Assembly (NCBI GenBank): GCA_051745935.1
Contig: JBNJEM010000274.1
Span: forward strand, 1 to 9,880
Length of the DNA stretch: 9,880 nt
Direction of reading: 5' to 3'
Source of the DNA: JBNJEM01 sp051745935
GTDB taxonomy: Bacteria; Planctomycetota; Planctomycetia; Pirellulales; Pirellulaceae
This document shows positions 1 through 6,438 of this stretch, one piece after another (the first letter of the stretch is position 1; the number at the start of each line of letters is the position of its first letter). The translations under genes were made by a program, and so were the position numbers. The notes beneath the pieces were generated by a model that made no database searches, had not been told where the DNA came from, and was given only the letters and a program-made list of their open reading frames with translations.

Positions 1-2
1 GC

Positions 3-86
3 GACCACTTCAGCATGATGACGGAAGAAAATGCAAGCATTCTCGGCAACAGGCTTCTCGAGCAGCTTCAGCGCCTCAAGGTATAA
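3..86 (+). CDS. 3' end of a gene cut by the window edge; thioesterase-like C-terminus
   Basis: Frame 3 is open from the window edge to a TAA at 84-86 and encodes 27 residues. They begin DHFSMM and continue as an amphipathic helix ending in RLLEQLQRLKV. A (G)DHF-x-MM segment followed by a last helix is what the C-termini of alpha/beta-hydrolase thioesterase domains of polyketide and non-ribosomal peptide synthetases look like, where the His is the catalytic-triad histidine. That comparison is from memory of the family and rests on only 27 residues. If right, the gene to the left is a PKS/NRPS ending in a TE domain, or a stand-alone type II thioesterase. The frame is the only one with protein-like composition at this edge. 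Family assignment is tentative; that it is a real gene end is more likely than not. Confidence 0.5.
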   Translation, partial: DHFSMMTEENASILGNRLLEQLQRLKV

Positions 87-119
87 GCATCAACCGAAAA
101 ACACGTGTCCGATTTTCTG

Positions 120-204
120 TAGTACGATGGATCTCCGTGCCCCTCGCGAAGCCACTTTCGACGGCCTCGGAAAGTCGTCGTACCGCTCTCGCGAGGCGGT
201 ACTA
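120..204. repeat. Nested inverted repeat in the gap before the DUF3047 gene
   Basis: Three arm pairs nest inside one another. TAGTAC (120-125) pairs with GTACTA (199-204), CCTCGCGA (142-149) with TCGCGAGG (189-196), and ACTTTC (154-159) with GAAAGT (170-175). All arms are perfect. The left side has a 16-nt unpaired stretch between the outer two arms where the right side has 2 nt, so the structure is lopsided. There is no T-run after it, so it is not an ordinary intrinsic terminator. It could be a palindromic repeat element, a structured leader or a protein-binding site. The rest of the 87-383 gap shows no convincing gene. Confidence 0.5.
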
Positions 205-383
205 ACAGCCCCACGCAATACGTCTCGTGGAACAAGAACGCTTGGCCGCCGTTACGGAAGGCCAAGATCATTTACTGGCCCGGCCTCGAGACCTCTACAA
301 CGCTGCAGCCAAATCTAGGGGTCTTTTGCGACTGGGCCGGAGCCCTCGCAGGCCGGAACAAACGAAACTTTAGGGAGAATCTC

Positions 384-1112
384 ATGTACCATGCCCGCCA
401 TGCAAAGCTCTTGTCGCCCCGTTTTCCGCTCGCCGGGATTGTTTTGTCCATTCTCCTAATCGCCATTTCGAATCCAGTGCCCGCTGAAGAAGTAACGTTC
501 GGATTCGAAAGTGCGAACGCGAACGAAACCACGATTCCCCACGCGTGGAAGGTGCTGGGAAATCCGCGAGCAGGCCAACCTGAGTTTACCGTGGAGAAGG
601 ACGACGACCAAGGCATGGTATTGCGTCTTCACGCCCAAGGAAATGAATCGGACGGGATCTATCGCTCCGTCAACGTCGACCTGGCCAAGACCCCGTTCAT
701 CAACTTTTCCTGGAAGGTGAAGACCCATCCCAAAGGCCGTATCGGGACGAACAGGGACGATCAAGCGGTTCAGGTCCAACTCAACTTCGGACGGCATGGA
801 TTCAGACGCCGGGTGCTCTCCTATGGTTTCGACGCCAAGGCCCGGGTGGGGCAGTGGTACGATGACTCGTCCTTCGTCGCCGTGAACCGCGTACTCGTCC
901 TGAACTCCGGGAAGGAAAAGCTGGGTGAGTGGCTGAGCCATTCACGGAACGTCGTAGAAGATTACCGGAACTCCTACCGCGGCAATCCTCCCAGGCTCAA
1001 GAATATCTCCATTTTCTGTGACTCGAACGATAGCCACTCCGAGTCCTTGAGTTATTGCACTGAAATCACTTTCAGTGAGAAGCCGGTATTTGAGGCGAGT
1101 GAGAGTGAATAG
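384..1112 (+). CDS. Secreted DUF3047 family protein
   Basis: 242 residues. The ATG at 384 follows AGGGAG with a 6-nt spacer, a good ribosome binding site. Residues 1-34 look like a signal peptide: basic start, hydrophobic stretch around 16-29 (LAGIVLSILLIAIS), and a likely cleavage after VPA at 34, so the mature protein should be periplasmic or exported. The mature part matches the DUF3047 pattern as I know it: an INFSWKVK strand (about 107-114), a basic/acidic stretch with DDQAVQVQLNF (about 126-136), a VLVLNSGKEKLGEW segment, a RNVVEDYRNSYRGNPP segment, and a final strand run IFCDSNDSHSESLSYCTEITF-like (split here) ending the beta-sandwich. The family has no established biochemical role; a carbohydrate-binding-like jelly-roll fold is possible but unproven. 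It has two cysteines near the C-terminus (about 212 and 225) that could form a disulfide. It shares strand with the partial upstream gene but is about 300 bp away, so it may have its own promoter. Confidence 0.85.
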   Translation: MYHARHAKLLSPRFPLAGIVLSILLIAISNPVPAEEVTFGFESANANETTIPHAWKVLGNPRAGQPEFTVEKDDDQGMVLRLHAQGNESDGIYRSVNVDLAKTPFINFSWKVKTHPKGRIGTNRDDQAVQVQLNFGRHGFRRRVLSYGFDAKARVGQWYDDSSFVAVNRVLVLNSGKEKLGEWLSHSRNVVEDYRNSYRGNPPRLKNISIFCDSNDSHSESLSYCTEITFSEKPVFEASESE

Positions 1113-1178
1113 AGCGTGAATAGACATGCTTGATCCGGGATCCGCTCTGACATCCGTTAAACGTTGGCCAATACACGG

Positions 1179-1269
1179 TGTGTAGCGGCGAGCGTGAACG
1201 ACCACGGGACAAGCCCGTGGCATCCATGCGGGATCCCGTGTCCAGGCTGTGTAGCGGCACCCGTGAACG
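1179..1269. repeat. 22-nt direct repeat pair flanking a perfect hairpin (REP-like)
   Basis: TGTGTAGCGGC-NNN-CGTGAACG occurs at 1179-1200 (NNN = GAG) and 1248-1269 (NNN = ACC), identical outside the three-base core and offset by 69 bp. GGGATCC precedes each copy at differing distance (1137-1143 and 1230-1236). Between the copies lies CCACGGG-ACAAG-CCCGTGG (1202-1220), a perfect 7-bp stem with a 5-nt loop. I recall hairpins of the type CCACGGG...CCCGTGG between genes of planctomycetes, but could not check that here. It could be a REP-like element or a transcription-end structure shared by the two convergent genes. Confidence 0.6.
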
Positions 1270-1292
1270 GTTAACAAAAGATTAAGAACCCG

Positions 1293-1356
1293 TGACAAAA
1301 CCAGTCAAGTTTCCTTTCACCCAGGGGAGTGTTCAAAGCGAAAAGCAGTTTTGTTA
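1293..1356 (+). repeat. 64-bp interspersed inverted-repeat element, copy 1
   Basis: Ends are TGACAAAACC (1293-1302) and AGTTTTGTTA (1347-1356), near-perfect inverted repeats. The interior shares TTTCCT near base 20 and AAGCGAAAA near base 46 with copy 2 (9646-9709). By eye it is about 61% identical to copy 2 without gaps, and better if a 1-nt shift is allowed in the middle. It is the most diverged of the three copies. It lies 88 bp beyond the stop of the hydrolase gene. No clear target-site duplication is seen. A half-end TTAACAAAAG at 1271-1280 nearby may be a remnant of another copy. Confidence 0.75.
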
Positions 1357-1444
1357 CCAACTGTGAGACACCACGCGAATTAAGTGGACCACGAATTTCG
1401 CATACGCCAAGAAACCACGAAGGACGCATGCCGAACATGTCGCG

Positions 1445-2302
1445 CTACCGCTCGCCAGCATCGATGTTCGCAATACTTCGGCACCACTGCGTGAGATCGT
1501 GGAAGTACTTCGTGGAGTCCGGCTCGAACTCGAGCGTGTGGGATGCTTGAGGATACTCGATGATGGTCCGGTTGGCGTGCGAAATCCGCTCAAAGAAGTG
1601 CCGGGTTTTCGGGTTGTCAACGATGGAATCCTTGCCAGCGAGCATGAGTAGCGTGGGCACCTGAATATCTTCAGGCCTCTGCGTCGCGTAACGCACCAAC
1701 TTTTGGTTTTCGGCGGCGAAAGAGAGAGTGATCTTTCGCAGAGTCAATGGGTCTTTTTCGACGTGAATGCGAGCGCGTTTGGAATTCGTGAAAAGGGCTG
1801 GATCGCGCAAGGGAATTGCAACGCGTCGCTTGCGGAGGCCCAATCCACATGCAAGTCGAAGGGCGGCCCGCTGGACGAAGTTGGCTGCGTGTCTTGAAAA
1901 CAATCCTGGACACACCAACCCCAATCCAGCAACGAAATCGGGACGGCGACGTGCGAGCGCAGCCGCCAGTGTTCCGCCCCAGCTGATCCCGACCAGCAAA
2001 CGTGGCGTCCGGCCCGCCAAGGCGCCGAGATAATCTTCCACGTCGTTTAGCCATGTGTCCCACCGATCCACATGTCCGCGTTCCCGCTCGTTGAGCCCGG
2101 AGCCTCGCCGCTCGAGAAAGTGCACCCGAAATCCACGAGCGGCAAGATACTCGCAACTGGCGAGGTACCAGCCGCCATGGCTCATGATACCGTGCAAGAA
2201 CACCACCTCCGCCAAAGGTTGGTCAACGCTCCACACACGACTCGCTAACAGATCGCCGTTTCTGGATTCAAAGAATTGGATTTCCGGCGCCGGATCCAAC
2301 AT
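1445..2302 (-). CDS. Alpha/beta hydrolase, serine aminopeptidase S33 / monoacylglycerol lipase-like
   Basis: 285 residues from the ATG at 2302; an adjacent GTG at 2305 would add one residue. The ATG is preferred because GAGG lies 6 nt upstream of it. Landmarks: oxyanion-hole HG in FLHGIMSHGGWY (about 36-46), nucleophile elbow G-I-S-W-G with Ser at about 107, acid Asp at about 225 in LAGKDSIVD, and His at about 255 in QASHTLEF. Order and spacing fit the Hydrolase_4 / monoglyceride-lipase group, which cleaves ester or amide bonds of lipid-like substrates. Length is typical and there is no signal peptide, so it should be cytosolic. It starts immediately after the TGA of the enolase-superfamily gene, so the two are almost surely co-transcribed and probably translationally coupled. 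Substrate unknown; it could release or edit an acyl product of the neighbouring enzymes. Confidence 0.9.
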   Translation of the reverse strand: MLDPAPEIQFFESRNGDLLASRVWSVDQPLAEVVFLHGIMSHGGWYLASCEYLAARGFRVHFLERRGSGLNERERGHVDRWDTWLNDVEDYLGALAGRTPRLLVGISWGGTLAAALARRRPDFVAGLGLVCPGLFSRHAANFVQRAALRLACGLGLRKRRVAIPLRDPALFTNSKRARIHVEKDPLTLRKITLSFAAENQKLVRYATQRPEDIQVPTLLMLAGKDSIVDNPKTRHFFERISHANRTIIEYPQASHTLEFEPDSTKYFHDLTQWCRSIANIDAGER

Positions 2303-2305
2303 CAC

Positions 2306-3487
2306 TCACCTCAAGGGAAAATGCTTCTTTTCAAGCGTCGAATCATCAAGCACCGCGTGGTTTACGGTAACGCCGAGTCCTGGACCTGGCAGTGCTGGCG
2401 CCCGGCCCGCATAACTGAAAGTGACATCCTCATTCGTCAAGAGTTTATCGAGCAGGTGCCGGTCATAGGAGCCTTCCAGGTAGCGAATACCGCGCACTGA
2501 AGTTGCAAAATGCCGGCCGGCGGCGGATAGAAGTCCCGACTCGCCCGGATGGCAACCCAGTTGATACCCGATGTCGGCAGACCGGGCGAACGCCGCCAAT
2601 CGCAACGAGTTCAGAAAGCCACCGCATTTGGAGAGCCGAATATTGAAAAGGTCGCAGGTGCCCTTTTGGGCGGCCGCTTCCGCGTCACCGATGCTCGTCA
2701 ACGACTCATCCAGCATCACTGGAACGGGAAGTTGACGGCGCAGAGCCCTCAACGACTCCGCGTGTTCGTGAGCCACCGGTTGTTCCACGCAGCTGATGCC
2801 ATATTCGAGGAGGGGCTCGATTTCCTCGAGGGCCCGCGAGGGATGCCAGACGCCGTTGGCGTCCACCCGGATGTCTCGGCGCGGTCCCAGGCAGCGGCGC
2901 ACGCGCCGAACCCGGGCACGATCCTCCCCGGACGAGCTTCCCACCTTCACTTTGCAATGGGCGAAGCCGTACAGTCTTGTCTTCAAGGCACTTGCTATTT
3001 CCTGTCCCGGTTCCGACATCGCTATCGCCCCTGAGTATTGCACGGAATCAGAACTTCCGGCAACGGAACGGCCCGCTTCAAATACGCGGGTTACCGCCGA
3101 AAGAGGCTCGCCGAACAAGCGGCCAAACGCGTCGAGGATGCTCAATTCCACCGCGCAACCGTGTGCGTTGCCCCGACATCCACGTGGATCGGCCTCGAGC
3201 ACGGACGGCTGGTAGCTTGAACACAGTTCGATCACATCAGTCCAATCCCGGCAATCCCTGTCGAAGTGACGGGCAAGGTCGGTCGCCGCAAGCTGCTCAA
3301 GAACGCCTTCCGGTGTCTCACCGGTAACGTATGACCGGGGCACGCTTTCGCCCCACCCTTCGGTACCATCCTGCAGACCGCACCTGATCACCACGTTCTC
3401 ACTGGTGCGCCGGCCATGGGTCGCGTGCCGGAACGGCTTTCGAAGCCGCAGGCGGACGATGTAGGCCGTGAATGCCGCGATTCTCAT
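2306..3487 (-). CDS. Enolase superfamily enzyme, MLE subgroup (dipeptide epimerase / muconate cycloisomerase-like)
   Basis: 393 residues from the ATG at 3487. An in-frame GTG at 3523 would add 12 residues, but family homology starts at MRIAAFTAYIV and AAGGGAG lies 14 nt upstream of the ATG. The N-terminal capping domain (about 1-125) is followed by the TIM barrel. Catalytic residues of the MLE subgroup are all present: K-V-K at about 179-181, metal ligands Asp 209 (VDANG), Glu 235 (CVEQP) and Asp 260 (LDES), and Lys 287 (LSKCGG). Such enzymes abstract an alpha proton next to a carboxylate using Mg2+. Known members are L-Ala-D/L-Glu epimerases, N-succinylamino-acid racemases, o-succinylbenzoate synthases and muconate cycloisomerases. 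The eighth-strand region reads LGCHPGESG, not the DxD that marks dipeptide epimerases, so the specificity is open. It is followed at once by the hydrolase gene; upstream, a 131-bp gap with hairpins separates it from the SDR gene. Confidence 0.88.
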   Translation of the reverse strand: MRIAAFTAYIVRLRLRKPFRHATHGRRTSENVVIRCGLQDGTEGWGESVPRSYVTGETPEGVLEQLAATDLARHFDRDCRDWTDVIELCSSYQPSVLEADPRGCRGNAHGCAVELSILDAFGRLFGEPLSAVTRVFEAGRSVAGSSDSVQYSGAIAMSEPGQEIASALKTRLYGFAHCKVKVGSSSGEDRARVRRVRRCLGPRRDIRVDANGVWHPSRALEEIEPLLEYGISCVEQPVAHEHAESLRALRRQLPVPVMLDESLTSIGDAEAAAQKGTCDLFNIRLSKCGGFLNSLRLAAFARSADIGYQLGCHPGESGLLSAAGRHFATSVRGIRYLEGSYDRHLLDKLLTNEDVTFSYAGRAPALPGPGLGVTVNHAVLDDSTLEKKHFPLR

Positions 3488-3569
3488 CTTGGAATTGCCC
3501 GCTCCCTTAATTCGACAGCGCACTTTGGTTCAACCAATGAACGCAAAGCGTTGCGATAGAACGTTTCAG

Positions 3570-3594
3570 CCCCACCGGCCCCGTGCCGGTGGGG
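3570..3594. repeat. Perfect 10-bp-stem hairpin between the SDR and epimerase-like genes
   Basis: CCCCACCGGC (3570-3579), a 5-nt loop, then GCCGGTGGGG (3585-3594): a perfect, very GC-rich stem. A smaller hairpin CGCAA-AGCG-TTGCG follows at 3542-3555. On the minus-strand transcript both lie after the SDR stop and before the epimerase-like start. No T-run follows on either strand, so it is not a classical intrinsic terminator; it could be a palindromic repeat unit or a stability or processing element that sets relative expression of the two genes. Confidence 0.65.
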
Positions 3595-3618
3595 AAGTAT
3601 CGAAGTGGCGCTGTGCAA

Positions 3619-4632
3619 TTAAGATCCGTTCGGAATGAGCCCCGCGCGATCGGCCCACCGGAGGGTCTCTTTCATGCCGTCCTGGAAATCCGTCCGCGGC
3701 TCATAGCCGAGCATCGATTTCGCTTTGTCAATCGAGAAATCGAGGTTCAGCGTCAGGAACTTGATCCGAGCGCGGGTCAGTAGTGGAGCTTCCGTGGCGC
3801 CTCTCAGGCGAGCAAACCATTCGATCGGCACGACCGCCGCTCTCGCCACGCCTTCCGGAACATGTTTCGGATGAGGACATTTCATGTAGTCGGCAATCGC
3901 GTGGACAAACTCGTTTCGCGTGACTAGTCTCTCGTCCCGAACATTAAACATTTCACCGAGTGCCTGGTCCTTGGTCATGGCCAGCAGAACAGCCTCCCAC
4001 AAATTCCCAACGTAGGTGTTGTTGAGCACTCTATCACCGCCGCCGATAAGTTTCATTTGACCGGTGGCGATGCGTTCGATGAGCCGTGGGACCACGTGCC
4101 GGTCGCCGGGGCCATAAATGAATCCTGGCCGGAGAATAACGGCGGGAAAACCATGTTCCTCCATGTGCCGCTTCAGTAGGACCTCGGCCTCGGCTTTGGT
4201 TCTGGTGTAGCCATCTAGTCCGCTCGGATCGGGCGCCACGTCCTCGGTCGTACCGTAATGGTGCCTTGGGGGATAGACCCCCAGCGAACTAATTTGTATC
4301 CACCGTTCCAGACGGCCTTCTCGATGGGCCGCGGTGAGCAGGTGCTCCAGGGCCACCACGTTGATGGCGCGATATTTGTCCGCCGGTCCCCAGTCCCCCA
4401 CATGCGCCGCCGCGTGTACGACGATGTCGATATCCGCCAATGCCGGCGGTAAACCGGCCGGATCGGACAGATCGGCCTCAAACCACTCGATGTCCACGCC
4501 GTCGAGGTCGCCGCGATTGCTCGTCGGCCGGACCATCCCGCGAACCCGGTAGCCCGCCTCGACCAGACGGGCCGCCACATGCGAACCCACCATCCCAGTG
4601 ACGCCGGTAACCAAAACCCGCTTGCCAGTCAT
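3619..4632 (-). CDS. NAD(P)-dependent epimerase/dehydratase, extended SDR (3-beta-HSD / sugar-epimerase type)
   Basis: 337 residues. The ATG at 4632 has AAAGGGG 6 nt upstream. The N-terminus is a Rossmann fold with T-G-V-T-G-M-V-G (9-16) for the dinucleotide; ADLSD places an acidic residue at about 54, and VVHAAA (71-76) is the usual strand-4 motif. Catalytic residues are Ser 115/116 (ISSLG) and Y142-x-x-x-K146 (YTRTK). RPGFIYGPGD (168-177) is the extended-SDR motif. The C-terminal substrate domain (about 180-337) ends in LGYEPRTDFQDGMKETLRW, normal for the family. Full length. Close relatives by pattern include 3-beta-hydroxysteroid/4-carboxysterol dehydrogenases, OleD-like beta-hydroxy-acid reductases and NDP-sugar epimerases, and the sequence alone does not decide among them. 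An OleD-like or sterol-type oxidoreductase would suit a lipid pathway with the neighbouring acyl-activating enzyme. It is 114 bp downstream of the GH3 gene; a 64-bp repeat element sits in that gap. Confidence 0.88.
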   Translation of the reverse strand: MTGKRVLVTGVTGMVGSHVAARLVEAGYRVRGMVRPTSNRGDLDGVDIEWFEADLSDPAGLPPALADIDIVVHAAAHVGDWGPADKYRAINVVALEHLLTAAHREGRLERWIQISSLGVYPPRHHYGTTEDVAPDPSGLDGYTRTKAEAEVLLKRHMEEHGFPAVILRPGFIYGPGDRHVVPRLIERIATGQMKLIGGGDRVLNNTYVGNLWEAVLLAMTKDQALGEMFNVRDERLVTRNEFVHAIADYMKCPHPKHVPEGVARAAVVPIEWFARLRGATEAPLLTRARIKFLTLNLDFSIDKAKSMLGYEPRTDFQDGMKETLRWADRAGLIPNGS

Positions 4633-4669
4633 CGGATTCCCCTTTCGTCGCGGAAGATGTTACAGCCCT

Positions 4670-4733
4670 TAACAAAACCGAGCCGTCGCTTCCAAAACCC
4701 CTTGGATTACGGGACACCCGCATGGTTTTGTTA
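4670..4733 (-). repeat. 64-bp interspersed inverted-repeat element, copy 3 (inverted relative to copies 1 and 2)
   Basis: Ends are TAACAAAACC (4670-4679) and GGTTTTGTTA (4724-4733), a perfect 10-bp terminal inverted repeat. Read on the minus strand it aligns with copy 2 without gaps at 50 of 64 positions by my count, including ATCCAAGG, GGAAGCGA and both ends. The centre can fold as CCAA (4692-4695) with TTGG (4702-4705). It lies 13 bp after the GH3 stop and 37 bp before the SDR start, so it would be transcribed if the two genes share an mRNA and could form an RNA stem-loop between them. Confidence 0.85.
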
Positions 4734-4746
4734 TGGGTTCCAAGCC

Positions 4747-6438
4747 TCATCGCGGACCCGGCGACGCCACCGGCCTCGAATCGTCCACGGCCATCGCCAA
4801 CAGTCGTTCGGTCAATGACGAGTCCCCCGAAAGGAAAGGGTGTTTGTACTGTTCGAAGCTGCTTCCATGCCTGGAAAGCCTTTCCTCGCGGAGGACATCC
4901 CATGTCCCCGCGGGAACTGCTCTAACTTGCAGGGGGCCCAGACGGTGTGAATCGATCCGATCCTTGTATTCGCAGTTGACGCGACAAAGATGATGGTCAA
5001 CCCTTGCCGCCAGTAAGTCACGGCGTTTCACCGGGAGCCGGCTTTCGATCAGAAGGCTGTAGTGGCCCGGGGCGCCGAATTGGGGGACGAGCGTGAATTG
5101 TTCAAAGGCGAGCCCGGCCTCTTCCCTGGCCCGTCCCACGGCTTCGATCACTTGATTCTCGCTGAGCTTCTCGCCCGCCATGTTCGAGAAATTCGCCCCC
5201 TTGTTCAAAAACTCCAGCAGCGGACAGGTCCCGTCCAAATCGACACAGCGGACGACATCGTGGATGTCATATCGGTACAGGCCGCTCGAGGTGGTCAACA
5301 GAATGTAATACGCTTCCCCTGGGATCAGCTCGTGCCCTTCGAGCACCGTCGGGTTGGCTTTCTCATGCTCATCAAAAGGAATGAACTCGAAATAGTGAGT
5401 CGGATAGTCGAGATAGCCAACTCGATTGTTATCGCCGAAAGGAATCGTCATGCGCCCCTCGCTCGCCGACAGACCATGGTCGCGAAACACCCGGTTTCCG
5501 TAAAGCTCGTTGACGCGTGCCAGGTAGTTTCCCATCGCGCCGCCCGTCCACACCGACAGTACCGAGATGTCGGGCCAGAAATCCCGGGGGTAAAGATGCC
5601 CGGTCTTCTCCATGATGGCTTCAAGCCGCCGCGCCGCTCGCACTCGCCGCGCAAGCAACGGACCCTTCAGTCGCCGCCAAACGGGTCTGGGAACCTCGAC
5701 CGGGGCAGAGAGGGTTCCGTCAAACAGGTCGCGAACAAGCGACTCCTTTTCGGCGTCCGCGAGCCGCGCGAGGTTCAGCAGCGTGAGCGGATTCGCCGTG
5801 ATCATCATGCCGACGTCGCGCCGATGCATCGTAAGACGCAAAGCGACGTATTGCTTGTCCCTCGTGTTCTCGATTTTGTTCAAAATCGCCGGCAGAACAA
5901 AGATGAGGCGTGCAATCGCGGGGCGCGTCTCGGCGGCCAGACCGCTCACGCTGCCGCAAGGCAGCCCGCATTCGGTCCGTGAAGCATGCCAATCACTGCT
6001 GAACTGAAGCGTCTTTCTTCGCACGAGATCGAGATGGTCTCGGAACACATCCAACCCCCAAAGATTCCAACCGTAACGGTACTCCTGGAAGAAATGATTC
6101 GTGATCGGAATGTATTTCGGTTCACCCGTGGTCCCGGAAGTGACCGACATCATCAGGACCCGGGTCCCCCGGCCGAACATGGCCTCGATCTCTCCCCTTT
6201 TGACACGATGGACATACGATCGGTAATAGTCGTAGCTGGAAATGGGCACTTGGCGTCGAAAATCCCGGACGGTTCTAATCTGAGAGAAGCCGTGATCTCG
6301 GCCGAAATCGCTCGTCGCATTGCGGGCCAGTTTGCCAAACAACACACGGCGTTGAACCTTCTCCGCTTGTGCCGCGCCGCGCCGAAACTTCCCGACCCGC
6401 GGATGTTTTGCGTAAAGATAAGCCAAACGCTCGATCAT
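4747..6438 (-). CDS. GH3 family acyl-acid adenylating / amido-synthetase-like enzyme
   Basis: 563 residues from the ATG at 6438. That start is chosen because GAGG lies at 6445-6448 with a 6-nt spacer and the family-like sequence (IERLAYLYAKHP) begins there. The frame stays open to an ATG at 6555, but those extra 39 residues are largely a 21-bp tandem repeat product. The GH3 fold belongs to the ANL adenylating superfamily. Motifs: TSGTTGEPK (about 100-108, ATP phosphate loop), LSASEGRM (about 323-330, the second nucleotide motif) and SGLYRYDIHDVVR (about 385-397, the hinge-side motif). Plant GH3 enzymes adenylate an acyl acid such as IAA or jasmonate and join it to an amino acid; bacterial members are mostly uncharacterised. 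Length is normal. It follows the RND exporter gene by 256 bp and precedes the SDR gene, suggesting that it activates an acyl substrate in a small export-linked pathway. Acceptor and acyl group are unknown. Confidence 0.87.
   Translation of the reverse strand: MIERLAYLYAKHPRVGKFRRGAAQAEKVQRRVLFGKLARNATSDFGRDHGFSQIRTVRDFRRQVPISSYDYYRSYVHRVKRGEIEAMFGRGTRVLMMSVTSGTTGEPKYIPITNHFFQEYRYGWNLWGLDVFRDHLDLVRRKTLQFSSDWHASRTECGLPCGSVSGLAAETRPAIARLIFVLPAILNKIENTRDKQYVALRLTMHRRDVGMMITANPLTLLNLARLADAEKESLVRDLFDGTLSAPVEVPRPVWRRLKGPLLARRVRAARRLEAIMEKTGHLYPRDFWPDISVLSVWTGGAMGNYLARVNELYGNRVFRDHGLSASEGRMTIPFGDNNRVGYLDYPTHYFEFIPFDEHEKANPTVLEGHELIPGEAYYILLTTSSGLYRYDIHDVVRCVDLDGTCPLLEFLNKGANFSNMAGEKLSENQVIEAVGRAREEAGLAFEQFTLVPQFGAPGHYSLLIESRLPVKRRDLLAARVDHHLCRVNCEYKDRIDSHRLGPLQVRAVPAGTWDVLREERLSRHGSSFEQYKHPFLSGDSSLTERLLAMAVDDSRPVASPGPR

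Larger units (their letters stand above)
1113..1444. other. Convergent intergenic region rich in short repeats
   Basis: This 332-bp gap lies between two convergent genes and shows no convincing ORF. In order it holds a pair of 22-nt direct repeats (1179-1200, 1248-1269) around a perfect hairpin (1202-1220) and a 10-bp palindrome CGGGATCCCG (1229-1238), a partial end-like sequence TTAACAAAAG (1271-1280), a 64-bp inverted-repeat element (1293-1356), and three loose copies of an ACCACG-rich motif (1370, 1388, 1414). No stem followed by a T-run was found for either gene, so how the two transcripts end is unclear. Confidence 0.7.

Noticed and set aside
31..318. Open frames on both strands in the gap before the DUF3047 gene
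   Set aside because: They overlap the end of the partial upstream gene or the nested inverted repeat and have non-protein-like composition.
1202..1220. CCACGGG...CCCGTGG hairpin as an intrinsic terminator
   Set aside because: No T-run follows the stem on either strand; kept as a repeat or hairpin only.
4611..4620. Further copies of the 64-bp element suggested by AAAACC-like strings (for example near 4615 and 9333)
   Set aside because: Only the short AAAACC string matches; no paired second end lies 64 bp away and no interior similarity is present.
5062..5982. Plus-strand open frame (306 codons) opposite the GH3 gene
   Set aside because: Shadow of the GH3 coding strand; no domain and no ribosome binding site that fits.
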